In this document: one piece after another, positions 1-11,479 of the stretch
Layout: each line of letters starts with the position of its first letter
How positions within the stretch are numbered: position 1 is the first letter of the stretch
Assembly: GCA_022559845.1 (NCBI GenBank)
Contig: CM040118.1
Location: 265,693,519-265,757,518 of the forward strand
DNA from: Amorphophallus konjac
Taxonomy: Eukaryota; Streptophyta; Magnoliopsida; Alismatales; Araceae
DNA: 64,000 nt
Direction of reading: 5' to 3'
The notes under the pieces: model-generated
The model's database searches: none
Told to the model about the DNA's origin: nothing
Seen by the model: only the letters and a program-made list of their open reading frames with translations
Translations under genes and position numbers: made by a program

Positions 1-701
1 TTTTTCAGTTTCATAGCTATTGTTGCTATTATTCCAGTTGTTCTTTGTTTTCCGTTTTCCTTTGATTCCTTTCATCAAGCTGTTAGTCAGCGTGCGTAGC
101 AAGCTGTGAGGCTCAGCGTTGAGGATTTGTTCCTCTGTTAGCAAGCGGTGAGGCTCATCGGTGTTAGCAAGCTATGAGGCTCAGCGTTGAGGATTTGTTC
201 CTCTGTTAGCAAGCTGTGACGCTCAGCGGTTCAAGCTATTTGTCAGCGGTAATCCTCACTGAGTTCAGTGAGGGGTGGATGTAGGCAGACTTGGTGTATG
301 GCCAAACCACCTAAAAATCCTGTGAGTAGTGGTTTGATTTGTGTGATTGTCCTTATTTTCTGCCTCCTTCACAAGTTTCGTTGTCGGTTCTCCTGAGCCC
401 TATACGTTCAGCTGAGTGAGTTAGTTTCGCATTGTTTTCACTTGCTGAGATAGCATGCTATTTGGTCATTGATGGCTTGGTAGACTGTTCTTCGAGCTTT
501 CTATCTGTGTGCGCAATTAGCGTTTGATATTGTGTCTAGGAGTTTTTCGGTTTAGTGAGAGCTAGACTTTCTCCATGTGCTCTTATCTGTGAGCTGGTGC
601 GTGCTTAATTTGATTAAGCTTTCTGAGATTTTAATTCCACAATAATTTTTAAAAGGGGATTCATTCACCCCCCCTCTGAATCCGTACCTTCCATCCCAAC
701 A
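1..701 (-). mobile_element. SIRE-like (Ty1/copia) LTR, terminal part
   Basis: The stretch ends at 701 with CATCCCAACA, preceded by the pyrimidine-rich CACCCCCCCTCTGAATC. Read on the minus strand this is the TGTTGGGAT...AGAGGGGGGGTGAATGAAT start shared with the LTRs at 47,598 and 54,945. Around 267-313 lies the reverse complement of the conserved box found in the other SIRE-like LTRs (TTTTAGGTGGTT, then CTACATCCACCCCTCAC). At 85-235 the repeated GTTAGCAAGCTGTGAGGCTCAGCG units match the CGCTGAGCAACACAGCTTGC units of those LTRs. The other end lies outside the window, so solo LTR or full element cannot be decided. Confidence 0.75.
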
Positions 702-918
702 GGAGGTGGCGACGACCGAGAAGCCGGCCAAGGGAGCCCTGTCGGTCGAGGTAGGCCACCGAAAAAAAACCCTTTAATTCTTGAATTTCTAGTGATGCAT
801 GGGGTTTAGATGAAGATAAGGGTCACACCAACCCCTAGGGATAGTTGTAAGGGCCCCTAGGGCCATTTCCAACGAATGGGGGGATGGGTGAATGTTGTCC
901 ACCGCGGTGGAGAAGAAA

Positions 919-1155
919 CGGTCCTAGCAGGGACAGCTTGAGGGGCCAGGCGGTCGTCCTACGACCGTTAGGCCCGAACCGACCTACAGAGGGTAGAAAC
1001 GGTCTGAATTAGACCGCCAAGGAAAAATGGTCTCCAACAGACCGTAAGTAGATAACCCACTTACGAAGGATGAAACGGTCCGAACTGGACCGTTTAGAGA
1101 ACAAAACGGTCTCCAACAGACCGCCTATTAGACAAAAATGGTCAGAGGGTGACCG
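919..1155. repeat. Array of 17-bp dyads (CGGTCn-N5-nGACCG), upstream of PMD gene 1
   Basis: Units with 6-bp arms and a 5-nt centre lie at 951-967, 1000-1016, 1028-1044, 1076-1092, 1107-1123 and 1139-1155, plus a weaker one at 919-936. The innermost arm pair is G:C at 951, T:A at 1000 and 1107, C:G at 1076, A:T at 1139. The sequence thus changes while pairing is kept. The rest of 702-1,376 holds no gene I can support; it is AT-rich just before the gene (1,300-1,345). Confidence 0.85.
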
Positions 1156-1376
1156 TTTTAAACTCAAATCAGCGAAAGAATTCATTGGAAAATAAAAATA
1201 GCCTGACGGTGACCATTGGGGATTTGAAACGGTCAACAGAAGACAGTTAAAGGGATGAAAATGGCCATGTGATGGCCGCCTCTTTAACGGATTGCATTTT
1301 TTTGTTTTTTTATATTTTTTTACATATGCAATGCATGATTTATGAATTGGAATGACTGACCTAGAATGTTGAATGT

Positions 1377-3782
1377 ATGCTGGGAAAATGCCAGACACGG
1401 ATCTCATGGCTCCAGGTCTGGGCAGTGTACCTGGCGCTATCAGATTTTTTGAGGGAGAGACTGGCCGCCATGGGATTTGCAGAGTTCCTGAGCATGGAGG
1501 CGGCGAGGCTGGACACCGCCCTCCTGTACGCGCTAGACGACCGGTGGGACCCCGTCAACTGGGCATTCTTGTTCCCGTGGGGTCATATGATCCCTACACT
1601 AGAGGACGTGGCGTGCATCACTAGGCTATAGGTACACGATGCGCTGGTGAGCGGGACGACTTACACGGACTACCGAGAGCTGGCCCAAAGGTTGCTGGGC
1701 CTGGAGCTACAGAGACCGGAGCGCCACTTGATGATCCTACCGAGAGCGAGGTTGCAGGAGAGCCTAGGCTTGAGAGGATCTGGGATCGTGGTGGGAGAGC
1801 TGCCAGATCAGCACCCGGGACGGCTGACGGACCAGGCACGAGAGCGAGTAATAGCTGAGCCCGGACCAGAGGCAGACGTGGTACTACGGCGGTTCCTGAT
1901 GTTGTTCTTTGGGAAGCTGTTGTTCGCCACCAGGGGGGATGGGGTGAGCTGCAGACTCCTGCCCCTCCTCGAGGAGGTGGACAGTGTCAGAGAGTACACA
2001 TGGGGCGCAGCGGTACTTGCCTTCCTCTTCAACACTTTGAGCTCCACCAGCCGGCACACGATGCTCGGCGAATTCTCCCCACTACTTCAGGTAAGCATCG
2101 ACTCTTAAAAATACTTCTGCAATTCCTATATGATTTTATGAAATGCTATATGCTGACATCTTGATGCAATGGAATGCAGGTGTGGGCTTACATGTACCTC
2201 CCTGGACTAGGGAGAGGACTGGAGGTGCATCCGGACCGGGTGCCCATCGTGAGACGGTGGATAGCTACTCGGGAGGTGGGGTCCCTGAGACGCCAGGTGC
2301 GAGCGATCCAGGACGACCTCGACACTCTACCCTATGCCTCGGTAAGGCCTAAACTTAAAATTCCTTTTCTTTTAAATGCAGCTACATGCTTGAATGATAA
2401 TGCAATTGGTCGTTGTTTGACAGGTCCGATGGACACCGTACTAGGGCGAGGGGCAGGAGGGCCAGCCATGGGTGGTGTAGCCCTAGCGTACGCGGGCCGA
2501 GACGTCTGGCTTCGTTGCCTGAACGTCATTGAGCCACTCCACTACTGACTGATCATGAGGACGGTGGACGCCCATTAGCCAGAGATGGAGTTCTCGGTGA
2601 GAGAGCGACCGGAGGAGCGGGTGGGATGCCACGAACGCGGGCTTGCGATAGAGATTGACTGGATCACCCGGGCCGTGGACCAGATCCGGGACTGGACGAG
2701 GCAGGGGCGAGCGGTGCACACCCGGGCAGCTAGTGACGAGGCCTACCTAACGACCTATGCCCGACGCTACGGGGACCAGGTCTTTCGTGGCGTGCGACGA
2801 TCAGTATGATTTCTACACTCATGCACTCTAGAAATACTCATGATTATGATGCTGATGATTGATGCTCTATATGCAGCTAGAGCCTCAGGGATGGATTGCG
2901 GAGCTCCAGGGGTTGCTCCACTCGACGATCCAGCAGTGGGACGAGCTCCAATGCTCCCTAGACCTCCTAGTTAGCTTCAGCCTCAAATCTAAAAATGCAA
3001 TATTTGTACTTAAATTAGACTGACATGATTCTAAATGTAGCGTGCCGAGGGAGCCCAGTGCCAGGCGCCAGATGCACTGTCTTCCTCCTCCCAGCCGTCG
3101 ACAAATTGGGCCGAGCGGGATGTAGATTTCACGCGAGCGACAACGCGAGCCGAGGAGGCCGAGTCCGCTCTTGCTGAGAGGGTAAGCAAAACCACTCTTC
3201 CTCCTTCTGAATTTGTGATTAAGACTGCAAGAATGATTTGTGAAATGAATGTATATGCAGGCGAGGGATTTGGCAGCTGCCCTGGGCGAGGCTACCCGGT
3301 TGAGGGAGGAGGTCGAGCGCTCCTGTGTCAAGGCGGAGCGGCTCCGTGCAGAGGTAGCAGAGAAAGCACGGCTCTGTGCAGAGATGGAGCAATCCCGTGT
3401 TGGGATGGTGGAGGTAGAGCACCTCCGCGCCGAGGCGGCGGAGCTGAGGGCCAGCCTAGAGTAGTCCCGACTGCGGTTGGTCGGGTTGACAGGTGCAGTG
3501 GGGGCGTACCAACAGTCCCTCCAGGCACTGAGTCGATGGTCAGAGAGCAGCCAGACTCAGAGTGGCGCGCCCAGCGTCGCTTTTCGAGACTACATCACTG
3601 GTTCCTCCGGCTACCGGAGGAACGAGGATGAGGAGCGTCGGCGCCGCTGACATGAGGAGGGGAGCACCTCCATGGCGCCACCAACGAAGCATCATGAGGG
3701 AACTGGAGAGAGCGGCTACCCCGAGGAGGATCAGACCGGATGTACTTATGAGATGTATGCATGTATGACTTTAGTGGAATGA
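1377..3782 (+). pseudogene. Antisense plant-mobile-domain (PMD) gene 1 of element A, spliced, broken
   Basis: Six exons can be read: about 1,377-2,090, 2,180-2,341, 2,424-2,802, 2,877 to about 2,990, 3,041-3,181 and 3,261-3,782. They are bounded by GTAAG/GTATG donors and polypyrimidine or TGCAG acceptors, and frame is kept at several junctions. The first exon carries a PMD core: residues RWDPVNWAFLFPWG then PTLEDVACI, matching the family pattern RWxPxTHTFxxxxGExxxTLEDVA. The last two exons form a charged alpha-helical, coiled-coil-like tail rich in RAE/EVER/RLRAE heptads, ending in a low-complexity tail. Breaks: TAG 1,629, TGA 2,546, TAG 2,576, TAG 3,462, TGA 3,648 and a frameshift near 2,435. 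PMD proteins include Arabidopsis MAIN and MAIL1, which act in transposon silencing; PMDs also occur as antisense ORFs in Tat elements. The start codon is uncertain. Confidence 0.72.
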
Positions 3783-3951
3783 CATGCTTTTTTCTTTTTT
3801 TTCAATTTTCCTTGATGAATGTGTGCATACTGACACTAATTAACTAACCTAACAACGAGTCCTACGACTGAGAGCGTGAGGGTACAAAAGAGAGCTAGAG
3901 AGAAGGAGAAGGGGAGAGAAAAGGAGAAAAACTAAGACAACAGAGAAAAAA

Positions 3952-4212
3952 TGGTCTCGGCAAGGCCGTTTAATGAGCTTAGCGGTCCCAAGACAGGCCG
4001 CTTAAAGACTGAACGGGCCACCACCGAATGGATGATGGAGACGGTTCGTTCCAGACCGCAAGGCACTAAAGACGGTCCCATTAGGACCGTTTTACAGTGA
4101 AAATGGTCTAGCCAAGGTCGTTAACTACACAGTTGGATAAGGATGTGAGCGGGGATGGAAACGGTCTTATGACGACCGCTACGAACAAATAGCGGTCGCT
4201 CGATAGATCGCA
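3952..4212. repeat. Dyad array between the two PMD genes
   Basis: Dyads of the element-A type include TGGTCTCGGCAAGGCCG near 3,952, 4,042-4,058, CGGTCCCATTAGGACCG at 4,073-4,089, TGGTCTAGCCAAGGTCG near 4,106 and CGGTCTTATGACGACCG near 4,161. They occupy the 670-bp gap between PMD gene 1 and PMD gene 2. No other coding capacity is seen in 3,783-4,451. Confidence 0.8.
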
Positions 4213-4451
4213 AAGGCAAAAAGATTGTTGGTTCCGATCGGGACTCTCTTGGAGAGTCCCAACCCGTGGATGGGCCTATCCTAACCGCACTAAAAGCGAT
4301 CCTAACCTTGATTGAGCCTATCCTAACTCGATCCTAGTTTCTAAAGGCTAAGAACTTGGGCTCTGTAAGTAGGGGGGACTCTCAAATTCGTAACTCGCAC
4401 CAAACCCCTCTTTCTATCCCTGAAAATCTTAGTGCAACCACCCGAATCAAC

Positions 4452-5902
4452 ATGAAAAGGACTCTTGGGGTTAGCACAATGGGGGAGAGCTCCTACAGCG
4501 GGCCACAACTAGCTAGGAAGGAGCGTGAAGTGAGACAGCGGCTGACCTCCATTCCTAATCATTTGAGTACCAATCTTTTGAGGGAGGTAGGCTTTATCAA
4601 TTACTTTTCAGATTTGTTGAAATTGTTTTTCAAAATCCTTATATTGCTCCTCTCTTTCTCCTTTTTTTTTCTTTCTTTCCATAGCTTCTTCCTGGCCCTA
4701 GGCGTTACTCCAACCTAAAATGGGTGGCTCCCATGGTCCGTGAACTTCCACTAGATGTGATCTCCATCCTAAGAGCCGGGCACCTCCATTCATTACTTGT
4801 CCTGGCTAAAAATTACCACAAACTCTCACTCGATTGGCACAACATTTAAGCTCTAGTGGAGATATGACATCCTCAGACCCACACATTTATCTTCCCCACA
4901 TTCGAAGCTACTATCCTTCTAGAAGAAGTTGAGACATTGCTAGCCCTTCCAAGGACTAAGGTCGGGGACGAGGACTTAGTGTGCCACACCATTGCCCCTG
5001 TAGATCCCTCACTCATCTTAGGGGAATTCCTACCCGATTCCAAAGATGTTAGTACCATGATTAGTTCCAAACACATTCACTTGCTCCCCATGGCCCAGTG
5101 GGTTACTGCTCATTGTAAGAATAAATGTGGGTGGAATGAGGCTATAGCCAAGGCCACTTCTATTTGTCTATGCGGGGCCATACTTTTCCCTACCACTGAC
5201 CACCTTCTAGACATACCAAACCTAAGTATCACCAGTGGGTTGTGGAGAGGGTTGTCTATTTCACAGGTTGTCCTTTCTTATCTATAGGAGGGCCTTAGTT
5301 CAACTTCCCTTGGTGGGCCTCTCTTCGGGTCTATGATTTTGCTAGAGTGTTGGATGGGGGTTAGATTGAAGTTCTTACCAAAGGAGGACATTCCTTCTCT
5401 TAGTCAGATCTTCGAGAGCCACCCACTTTTCTTCATTGGAGGTGCATTCGGGTTTCCCCAACAGGTGGAGTGCAGGACAGCAGACGGGAGGACCAGAGAT
5501 GACTGGCGGATCTACCTCAACACTGTGCCCCTTGATCGATTCGTGATGCGCCCAGCTTTCCTTATTGGCACTACCCTCAAACTTCCTAGGAGGCTTGGGT
5601 TGGACTTGAGGCTTGTGGGGAACACCGCCTTGGCGATGTACAGCCCCCACATGTGCTTTCTACAGGTTGGATTACCGCGCACCATGGTTCCGGGACTACC
5701 CCATCTACCTGCGCTACAGGCGAGGAGACTCGGGACGGAGGAGGACGAGCAAGCAGTGAGGAGCGCACTGATCATATGGGAGATCAGTAAGACGCCAATT
5801 CTACCAGCAGAGGTGACAGAGATTCAGGAGGAGTACCAGCTTTACCTGAGAGAGTTACGCAAGATCAGACCTCGCGTGGGTGCCAGACTGAGGATTGAGT
5901 GA
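4452..5902 (+). pseudogene. Antisense PMD gene 2 of element A, two exons, three nonsense codons
   Basis: Exon 1 (4,452-4,586) starts at an ATG and ends at a GTAGG donor. The intron has a T-rich 3' end and a CATAG acceptor, and exon 2 runs 4,685-5,902 in one frame. Around 4,850-4,935 is a clear PMD core: ALVEI, a nonsense codon where the family has Trp, HPQTHTFIFPTFEATI, then LLEEVETLLALP. Downstream are an acidic-aromatic middle and a basic C-terminal end (RELRKIRPRVGARLRIE). In-frame stops: TAA 4,847, TGA 4,865, TAG 5,285; no frameshift is needed. This copy diverges strongly from PMD gene 1 and lacks the long coiled-coil tail. The start could be the ATG at 4,452 or the in-frame one at 4,479. 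Function inferred by family only. Confidence 0.75.
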
Positions 5903-7639
5903 TTTATCATGATGTATAGGGATTGATAGCTTGAATCGGCTGTTCTTGATATTGAATAAATGAATGAAGGAATTTGATTGTTTTAGCTATCGATTTGCCT
6001 CTCTTTTATTCTCATATGTGTGGTTTGATATGACTCTCGGGAATGGAAATGGCCAAGGTTAGGACCGCCACAGGATCTAGACGGTCATAATATGATCGCT
6101 GCAGTGAGAAAAATGGCTTCCAATAGGCCGCCACTAGATTGACGTCTGAGTGAGCCAGCGAGCTCCTGGCTAACAATCCTCGGGAGAGACAAGTGGTCTA
6201 TCGAGGCACTGCAGGATAAGAAGGTGGTCAGTGTTTGACTGCTTGTTTTGGAGAAACGGTCTCTTTTAAACCGCAAAAGAATAGGAATCAGAATGAACTC
6301 ATGCATTTGGGCTCCGGGAAAGGGCGGCCTATCTAATGACCGCTGAATGATGAGACGGTCAGAAGATGACCGCTAATTGAGTATAAATGGTCGCATGTAG
6401 ACCGCAAACAAGTAGATATGAAATGAGTCCATGGGCTTCATGGTTTGGGTCTTGCGGACCTGTCTCTACAAATACTAAATAAGGAAAAAATGTTAGAACT
6501 GTTCTAAGCTTAACCCCTTGTCGAGGGTAAGCATGATGTGAGACCAATTCTTGAAGTTTGGTCAAGGGGTTAAGCCCTATCAAATAGGCAAACAAATGAC
6601 ATAAAGTGAAAATGCAATGCATGTCATGAAATGCAGGGAAAAAATGTGATGGTTTTGAAAAATATTTGATTTTTGACAATATTCAATTTTTTTTATTTTT
6701 TGTCATTTTTGTTTGTTTTTTGTTTTGTTTTTGTTTTTCCACTTTTTTTAGTTTTGAAAACATTTGATTTTTATGTTTGAGTTTTGAAATATTTGATTGA
6801 TTTCTTTTTGAGTTTTGGAAATATTTGATTTTTTTTAGTTTTGACAATATTTGATTTTTTTTTGAGTTTAGGCTAACTAAAACTAGGCGAGGAAAATCTT
6901 AACCAATGTCATTAGGCATCTTCTAAAACACAGCGTGCGCTCAAGATGACAACCCCTCGGCCAGGGATCCAGTTCGCATGATGATGCCTCTCTTGGGGCC
7001 ATACCTAGGGTAGGATCTAGTCTTTAGGGAGAGAAATGGAAGAAAAATTGGGGACAAGCCTTACTTAAGGATGGGAGATATCAGGACTTGACTTCCTTCC
7101 AGGGCGCTGTCCCTCAGAGAATTGGCCTTTTGCGCCGGGGCTTTGTGTCTTCGATTTTATATTTTGCATTAATTTTGATACACATGATGCTGCATAACCC
7201 TTCACCTATTTCACGCGAACCTCGACTCTTGCCTTAGGAGAAGCAGGCCCACTTACTAGGATCAAGAGCAGTTTTCATGGTGTTTTTTTCTCTCCTTTCT
7301 CTTTTTTTTCTTTTTTCTTTTTCTTTATTTTTTCTTTATCTCTTTTTTCTTTTCGTCTTTCTTTTTTTGAAGACTACCCCTATTTGAGACTGCTCTCGTA
7401 TTGGAGATTGCCTAGGTCGGTTGTTTCATCCATCAGTCTCTTGCCCCTATGTTCGGTCGAAAAAAGAAAAGCAAGGACCTTCATCCCCCCCGATCATGGC
7501 CGAAGGAGAAATGGTGTTTTGCAAAAAAGGAAGACCCTGACCAAGGGTATTGTGTAGTGTGTGGTTGTTGTACTAAAGAATCTTCTTTAGTGATTAAGGG
7601 AAAGACGCCTCGCCGCCCGATTATCGTTAGCCAGACTCT
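5903..7639. repeat. Noncoding 3' region of A: dyads, T-rich repeats, polypyrimidine tract
   Basis: Dyads lie at 6,050-6,410, for example CGGTCAGAAGATGACCG at 6,356-6,372 and TGGTCGCATGTAGACCG near 6,389. At 6,650-6,880 an imperfect T-rich repeat of the form GTTTTGAAAATATTTGATTTTT recurs about six times. At 7,282-7,368 is an almost pure C/T tract; the element's sense strand is therefore purine-rich there, 270 bases past the pol stop. A small plus-strand open frame at 7,449-7,643 has no recognisable domain and I do not call it a gene. Confidence 0.7.
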
Positions 7640-8760
7640 TTAAGGATAAAAACGCTTGACATAAAGCCCATTTCATACGTGGGACAACTCCTCACCCTCG
7701 GCGTTAATTAAACGATACGCGTTCCCAGGATAAACTTCCTTAACAACGAATGGACCCTCCTAATTGGGTTACAGCTTAGAACTGGGACCACCTGCTCTAA
7801 TAAATTTGTATTCTAAAACCATGTTACCCACTTGAAAATTTCTTTCAATAACCTTCTTTTGAAAATGACGTGAGACGCGCTTTTGATAGACGGAAACATG
7901 ATTGGCCGCATTAAGCCTCTTCTCGTCCAAGAGTTCCAGCAGGACTAGCAACGCCTCTCGACGCTCATCGAGATTGAGTTTCTTATCTAGCTGCACTCTT
8001 AGGAAAGGGATCAAAATCTCATATGGAAGTACCCCCTCCATCCCATAGGTGAGAGCAAAAAGAGTTTTCCATGTGGGAGTACGGACGGAGGTGCGATAAG
8101 CCCATAGAGCTTTGACTAATCTCTCGGACCAATCAGAAAATTTGTGCGACTCGCATGTTTTCTTAATAATTTTAAGAAGGATTTTATTTGTGGCCTCAGC
8201 TTGGCCATTGCTTTGTGGGTAGTATGGAGATGAATGATGTAATGAAATATTAAACTTCTTACAGAGGTCCTGGAGTTCTTGTGACACGAATTGCTGTCCG
8301 TTGTCGGTGTTGATGTCACTTGGCACTTCGAATCTCGAGATGATATTCTTCAGGATGAAGCGGCAAACTGTCGTTGCTTTGACTTCTGCGTATGCTTCAG
8401 CTTCGACCCACTTGGTGAAATACATAGTAGCGATAAGGATAAAGGATTTTTACTTGACCTGAGAGTTGGGATCACCGAGCAGGCCAACAATGTCAAAGGC
8501 CCACATGGAGAATGGCCAAAGAGCAGCAAGAGTATAGAGGGAGGAAGCGGGAGCATGAATTTTATTAGCATGGAGTTGGCACTGAACACACCTATGAACA
8601 TAGGTGGAACAATCTTCTTCTAAGGTTGGCCAATAATAGCCCTACCTAAGAATTTTCTTTGCCAGCGCTTGACCATTGACATGCCCTGCACACTCACTTG
8701 AATGGGCTGCTTTAACGACCTTCCAGGCCTCATCATCGTCTAAACATCTCATAAGAACTC
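7640..8760 (-). pseudogene. Element A integrase
   Basis: Reading downwards from about 8,715: an H2C2 zinc finger (HSSECAGH, then CSTYVHRCVQC) and the catalytic core, with the first Asp in FDIVG near 8,510, the second in TDNGQQF near 8,300 and the Glu in SNGQAEATNK near 8,200. A C-terminal barrel-like part ends with the pol stop TAA at 7,640-7,642. The frame is continuous with RT. In-frame stops occur after KKILR (near 8,650), near 8,450 (TAA), near 7,769 and 7,760, and near 7,678. Integrase would insert the cDNA into host DNA; this copy cannot be translated through. Confidence 0.85.
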
Positions 8761-9079
8761 CGTTAAGAGTGTGCCTATATAATTTTCCAGCAACGATTGT
8801 ATATCTTAAGGTGACTCTTCTGATGGCCTTACGTTGTTCTGCGTTAGCCGACTCCGGGAATGAACCATCCCTACAATACATCTCAATTTCATGGTACCAG
8901 GGCAGCTCCTCTTCTTCCAAGATCTCTTCCAATTCTATCAATGATACTTCTTTCACATTTTCCCTCTCGGCCTTCTTCTCTATGGATTTCCTAAGGTTAT
9001 CAAACCATGGATTCTGAAGGGAAGGAGCGTCTAATCGCTGGACCACAATGGTCTCAGTAGAGTGACTGAGAGGAAAAGA

Positions 9080-9470
9080 CATGGAAGAAGCAAGCGATGC
9101 AAGTGCATCGGCAAGAATGTTTTGAGATCAAGGAGTATGAATATAAATCAATTTACAAAACTACCTAGCCAAGAGAGTTACCAAATCTTGATAGGGTTTG
9201 AGTTTTGGGTCACGGGTGCGATAGGTAGAAAGGACTTGGCGTAGCACCAACTAAGAGTCTCCTATGATATTCAAATATCGCGCGCCCAAGAGATAGGCGT
9301 GCTTTAATCCAGCGAGGAGAGCCTCATACTCGGGTATATTGTTGGTAGCATGAAAAGAGATCTGATAAGCAAAAGGAATGATTACTCCTTCCGGAGTGAG
9401 GAGGACAGTGTCGATCCCTCGACCCTGAGAATTGAGCTCACCATCAAAGTGCAGAGACCAGAAGGGATGA
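9080..9470 (-). pseudogene. Element A archaeal-type RNase H (second RNase H)
   Basis: Catalytic signatures appear in order on the minus strand: LHFDG (near 9,460), PEYEALLAGL (near 9,310), GDS (9,254-9,262) and ADALA (near 9,100). These four acidic positions are the ones expected of the archaeal-type RNase H acquired by the Tat lineage. Nonsense codons follow GDS (TAG 9,251), with two more near 9,165 and 9,125. It would remove RNA from the RNA:DNA hybrid. The region between here and the integrase zinc finger (8,760-9,080) is the usual tether, with an acidic helical stretch. Confidence 0.8.
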
Positions 9471-11140
9471 TGAGTGAGAACGGCTAGGTGTTCATCAGGA
9501 AACTCATCCTGGATGAAATTGGTGCAAGGAATAGGTGAATGGGCAAGATGTTCAGCGATAGCATAGCCCTTTATTGCCTTTTGGACGACTAAGGTGATAT
9601 CAAATTGGGAGAGAAAGCTCTGCCAGCGAGCCAATCTGCTAGAAAGGACAGGCTTTTCTAGGAGATAACGAATTGGGTCCATTCTAGAGATCAACTTGAC
9701 CTCATGGGCAAGGAAATAATGTTTCAGTTCTTGAGCTACCCATACTAATGCTGCACAGGTCTTCTCCATGGCAGTGTATTTAGCCTCTACCGGATTGAAC
9801 ATCCTAGAGTGGTAATAAGCTGCCCTATCTCTCCCTTCGTCGTCTACTTGCACCAAGACAGCTCCTAGGGAGTCTTCAATGATAGAAATGTATAGAATCG
9901 GGGGTTTCCCGAGGACAGGAGGTTGCAGAACCTGGGGATTAGACAGATAAACCTTCAGATCCTCATAAGCCTTCTGACATTCTTCATTCCACTCGAATTT
10001 GACCCCCGCCTTAAGCAGTTCATAAAATGGACGATAGCTTTGAGAATGCTGCGATATAAATCTTCGAATGAACTGTAGACGTCCAATCAAACCTCGAAGT
10101 TCAGTTATATTCTTTGGCGAGGGCATATCCATGACAACCTTTGCCTTGTTAGGATCGATCTGAATCCCCCTTTTGCTAACTATGAATCCTAGCAACTTCC
10201 CTGAGGACACTCCAAATACACATTTCTTCGGGTTCATCTTCAACTTGTACTCCCGAGCTCTTTGTAACACCTTGGCTAAAATAGCGGGATGCTCTTCTTT
10301 CGACCTCGATTTCAACAAAATATCATCCACGTAAACTTCCATGTACACATGCATCATATCGTGGAAGATCGCCATCATCGCCCTTTGATAAGTGGCACCT
10401 GCATTCTTCAGACCGAATGGCATGACCACATAATAATAAGTGCCCCAGGGCGTGGTGAATGAAGTTTTCTCTTGGTCTTCCGGAGCTAGACGGATTTGGT
10501 TATATCCTAAGTAACCATCCATGAATGAGAGGGCATCATACCCGGCGGTATTGTCCACCAATACATCGATGTAAGGTAGCGGAAAATAATCTTTGGGACG
10601 TGCCTTATTTAGATCCCTGAAATCAATGCAAATTCACACTTTTCCATCTTTCTTCATAATAGGGACTATGTTTGCCACCCACTGAGGATATAGAACCACT
10701 CGAATAAACTTGGCCTTATGTAATTTATCAACCTCTTCCTTCATCTTCAAGGCCATGTGGGGGTGAAATCTTCTTAGCTTTTGTTTTACGGGTCTTGCCC
10801 CTGGCTTAAGTACCAATCTATGTTCTACCAAGGAGCTGTCAAGACCAGGCATGTCCTCATAGGACCAGGCAAAGGAATCGCTATACTCCCTCAAAATCTT
10901 GATCAATTATTCTTCAACCTGAGGAGGGAAATTAGCGGAGATGAGAATGATCCTAGGATCCTCTTCCGTTCCAAGATTTATTTCTTTTGTAGACTCATTC
11001 ACTATCGACGACGGTTCATCGAACCTCTTCAAACCTTGTGCGTATAAGTCGGCAGTGTCATCTACGCCGCTGTCCTCGAAATCGACTGGGTCTTTCTCAT
11101 CCACGATCTCATAAACACCTAGTCCGTCACCGCTCCACAC
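9470..11140 (-). pseudogene. Element A reverse transcriptase and degenerate first RNase H
   Basis: From 11,140 an acidic linker (VDEKDPVDFEDSG, then EINLGTEEDPR) leads into the RT: EYSDSFAWSYEDMPGL, KQKLRRFHP, CIDFRDLNKA, SFMDGYLGYNQI, MPFGLKNAGATYQRAM and the active-site YVDD near 10,335. The connection and first RNase H follow: LYISIIEDSLGAVLVQ occupies the place where gypsy RNase H normally has an Asp, so the first catalytic Asp is missing. That agrees with the Tat lineage relying on its second RNase H. Stops: TAA 10,907 and TGA 10,634 (in place of an Arg codon, a CpG change). The frame is otherwise unbroken from 13,093 to 7,640. Confidence 0.9.
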
Positions 11141-11479
11141 CCCTTCTTGCTCCTCATCATCCCCGAGGACGATGGTTGTTTCTACAAACTTCGGACACTT
11201 AAGGAGGGCATGACAGCATTGGCGAGATCCTGGAGAAACCTATCAGGGACATATTTGGAGTGACACGTCATCGGGCGCGCCACTAGCGTGGAAGGACTAT
11301 AAATCTCAGAACAAGAACCTACTCCAACTGACTCTAATACCCTAGGAGACTTGATAGACCCTACATCTAACCTAGGAGGGACAGAATCAAGCAAACCTAA
11401 TGGAAGAGGATCAGGGGCCTCATGCCCCTGGGAGGAGGACAAATCAAGAATGGCATTGTTTTCAACCGAAATCTCCGTT

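Noticed and set aside
919..1155. CGG-N11-CCG matches the spacing of fungal Gal4-type binding sites
   Set aside because: Zn2Cys6 factors of this kind are fungal; no such protein is encoded here. The resemblance is probably a coincidence of dyad length.
7449..7643. Small plus-strand Cys/Lys-rich frame (64 residues)
   Set aside because: It overlaps the end of pol on the other strand and has no family match; likely chance.
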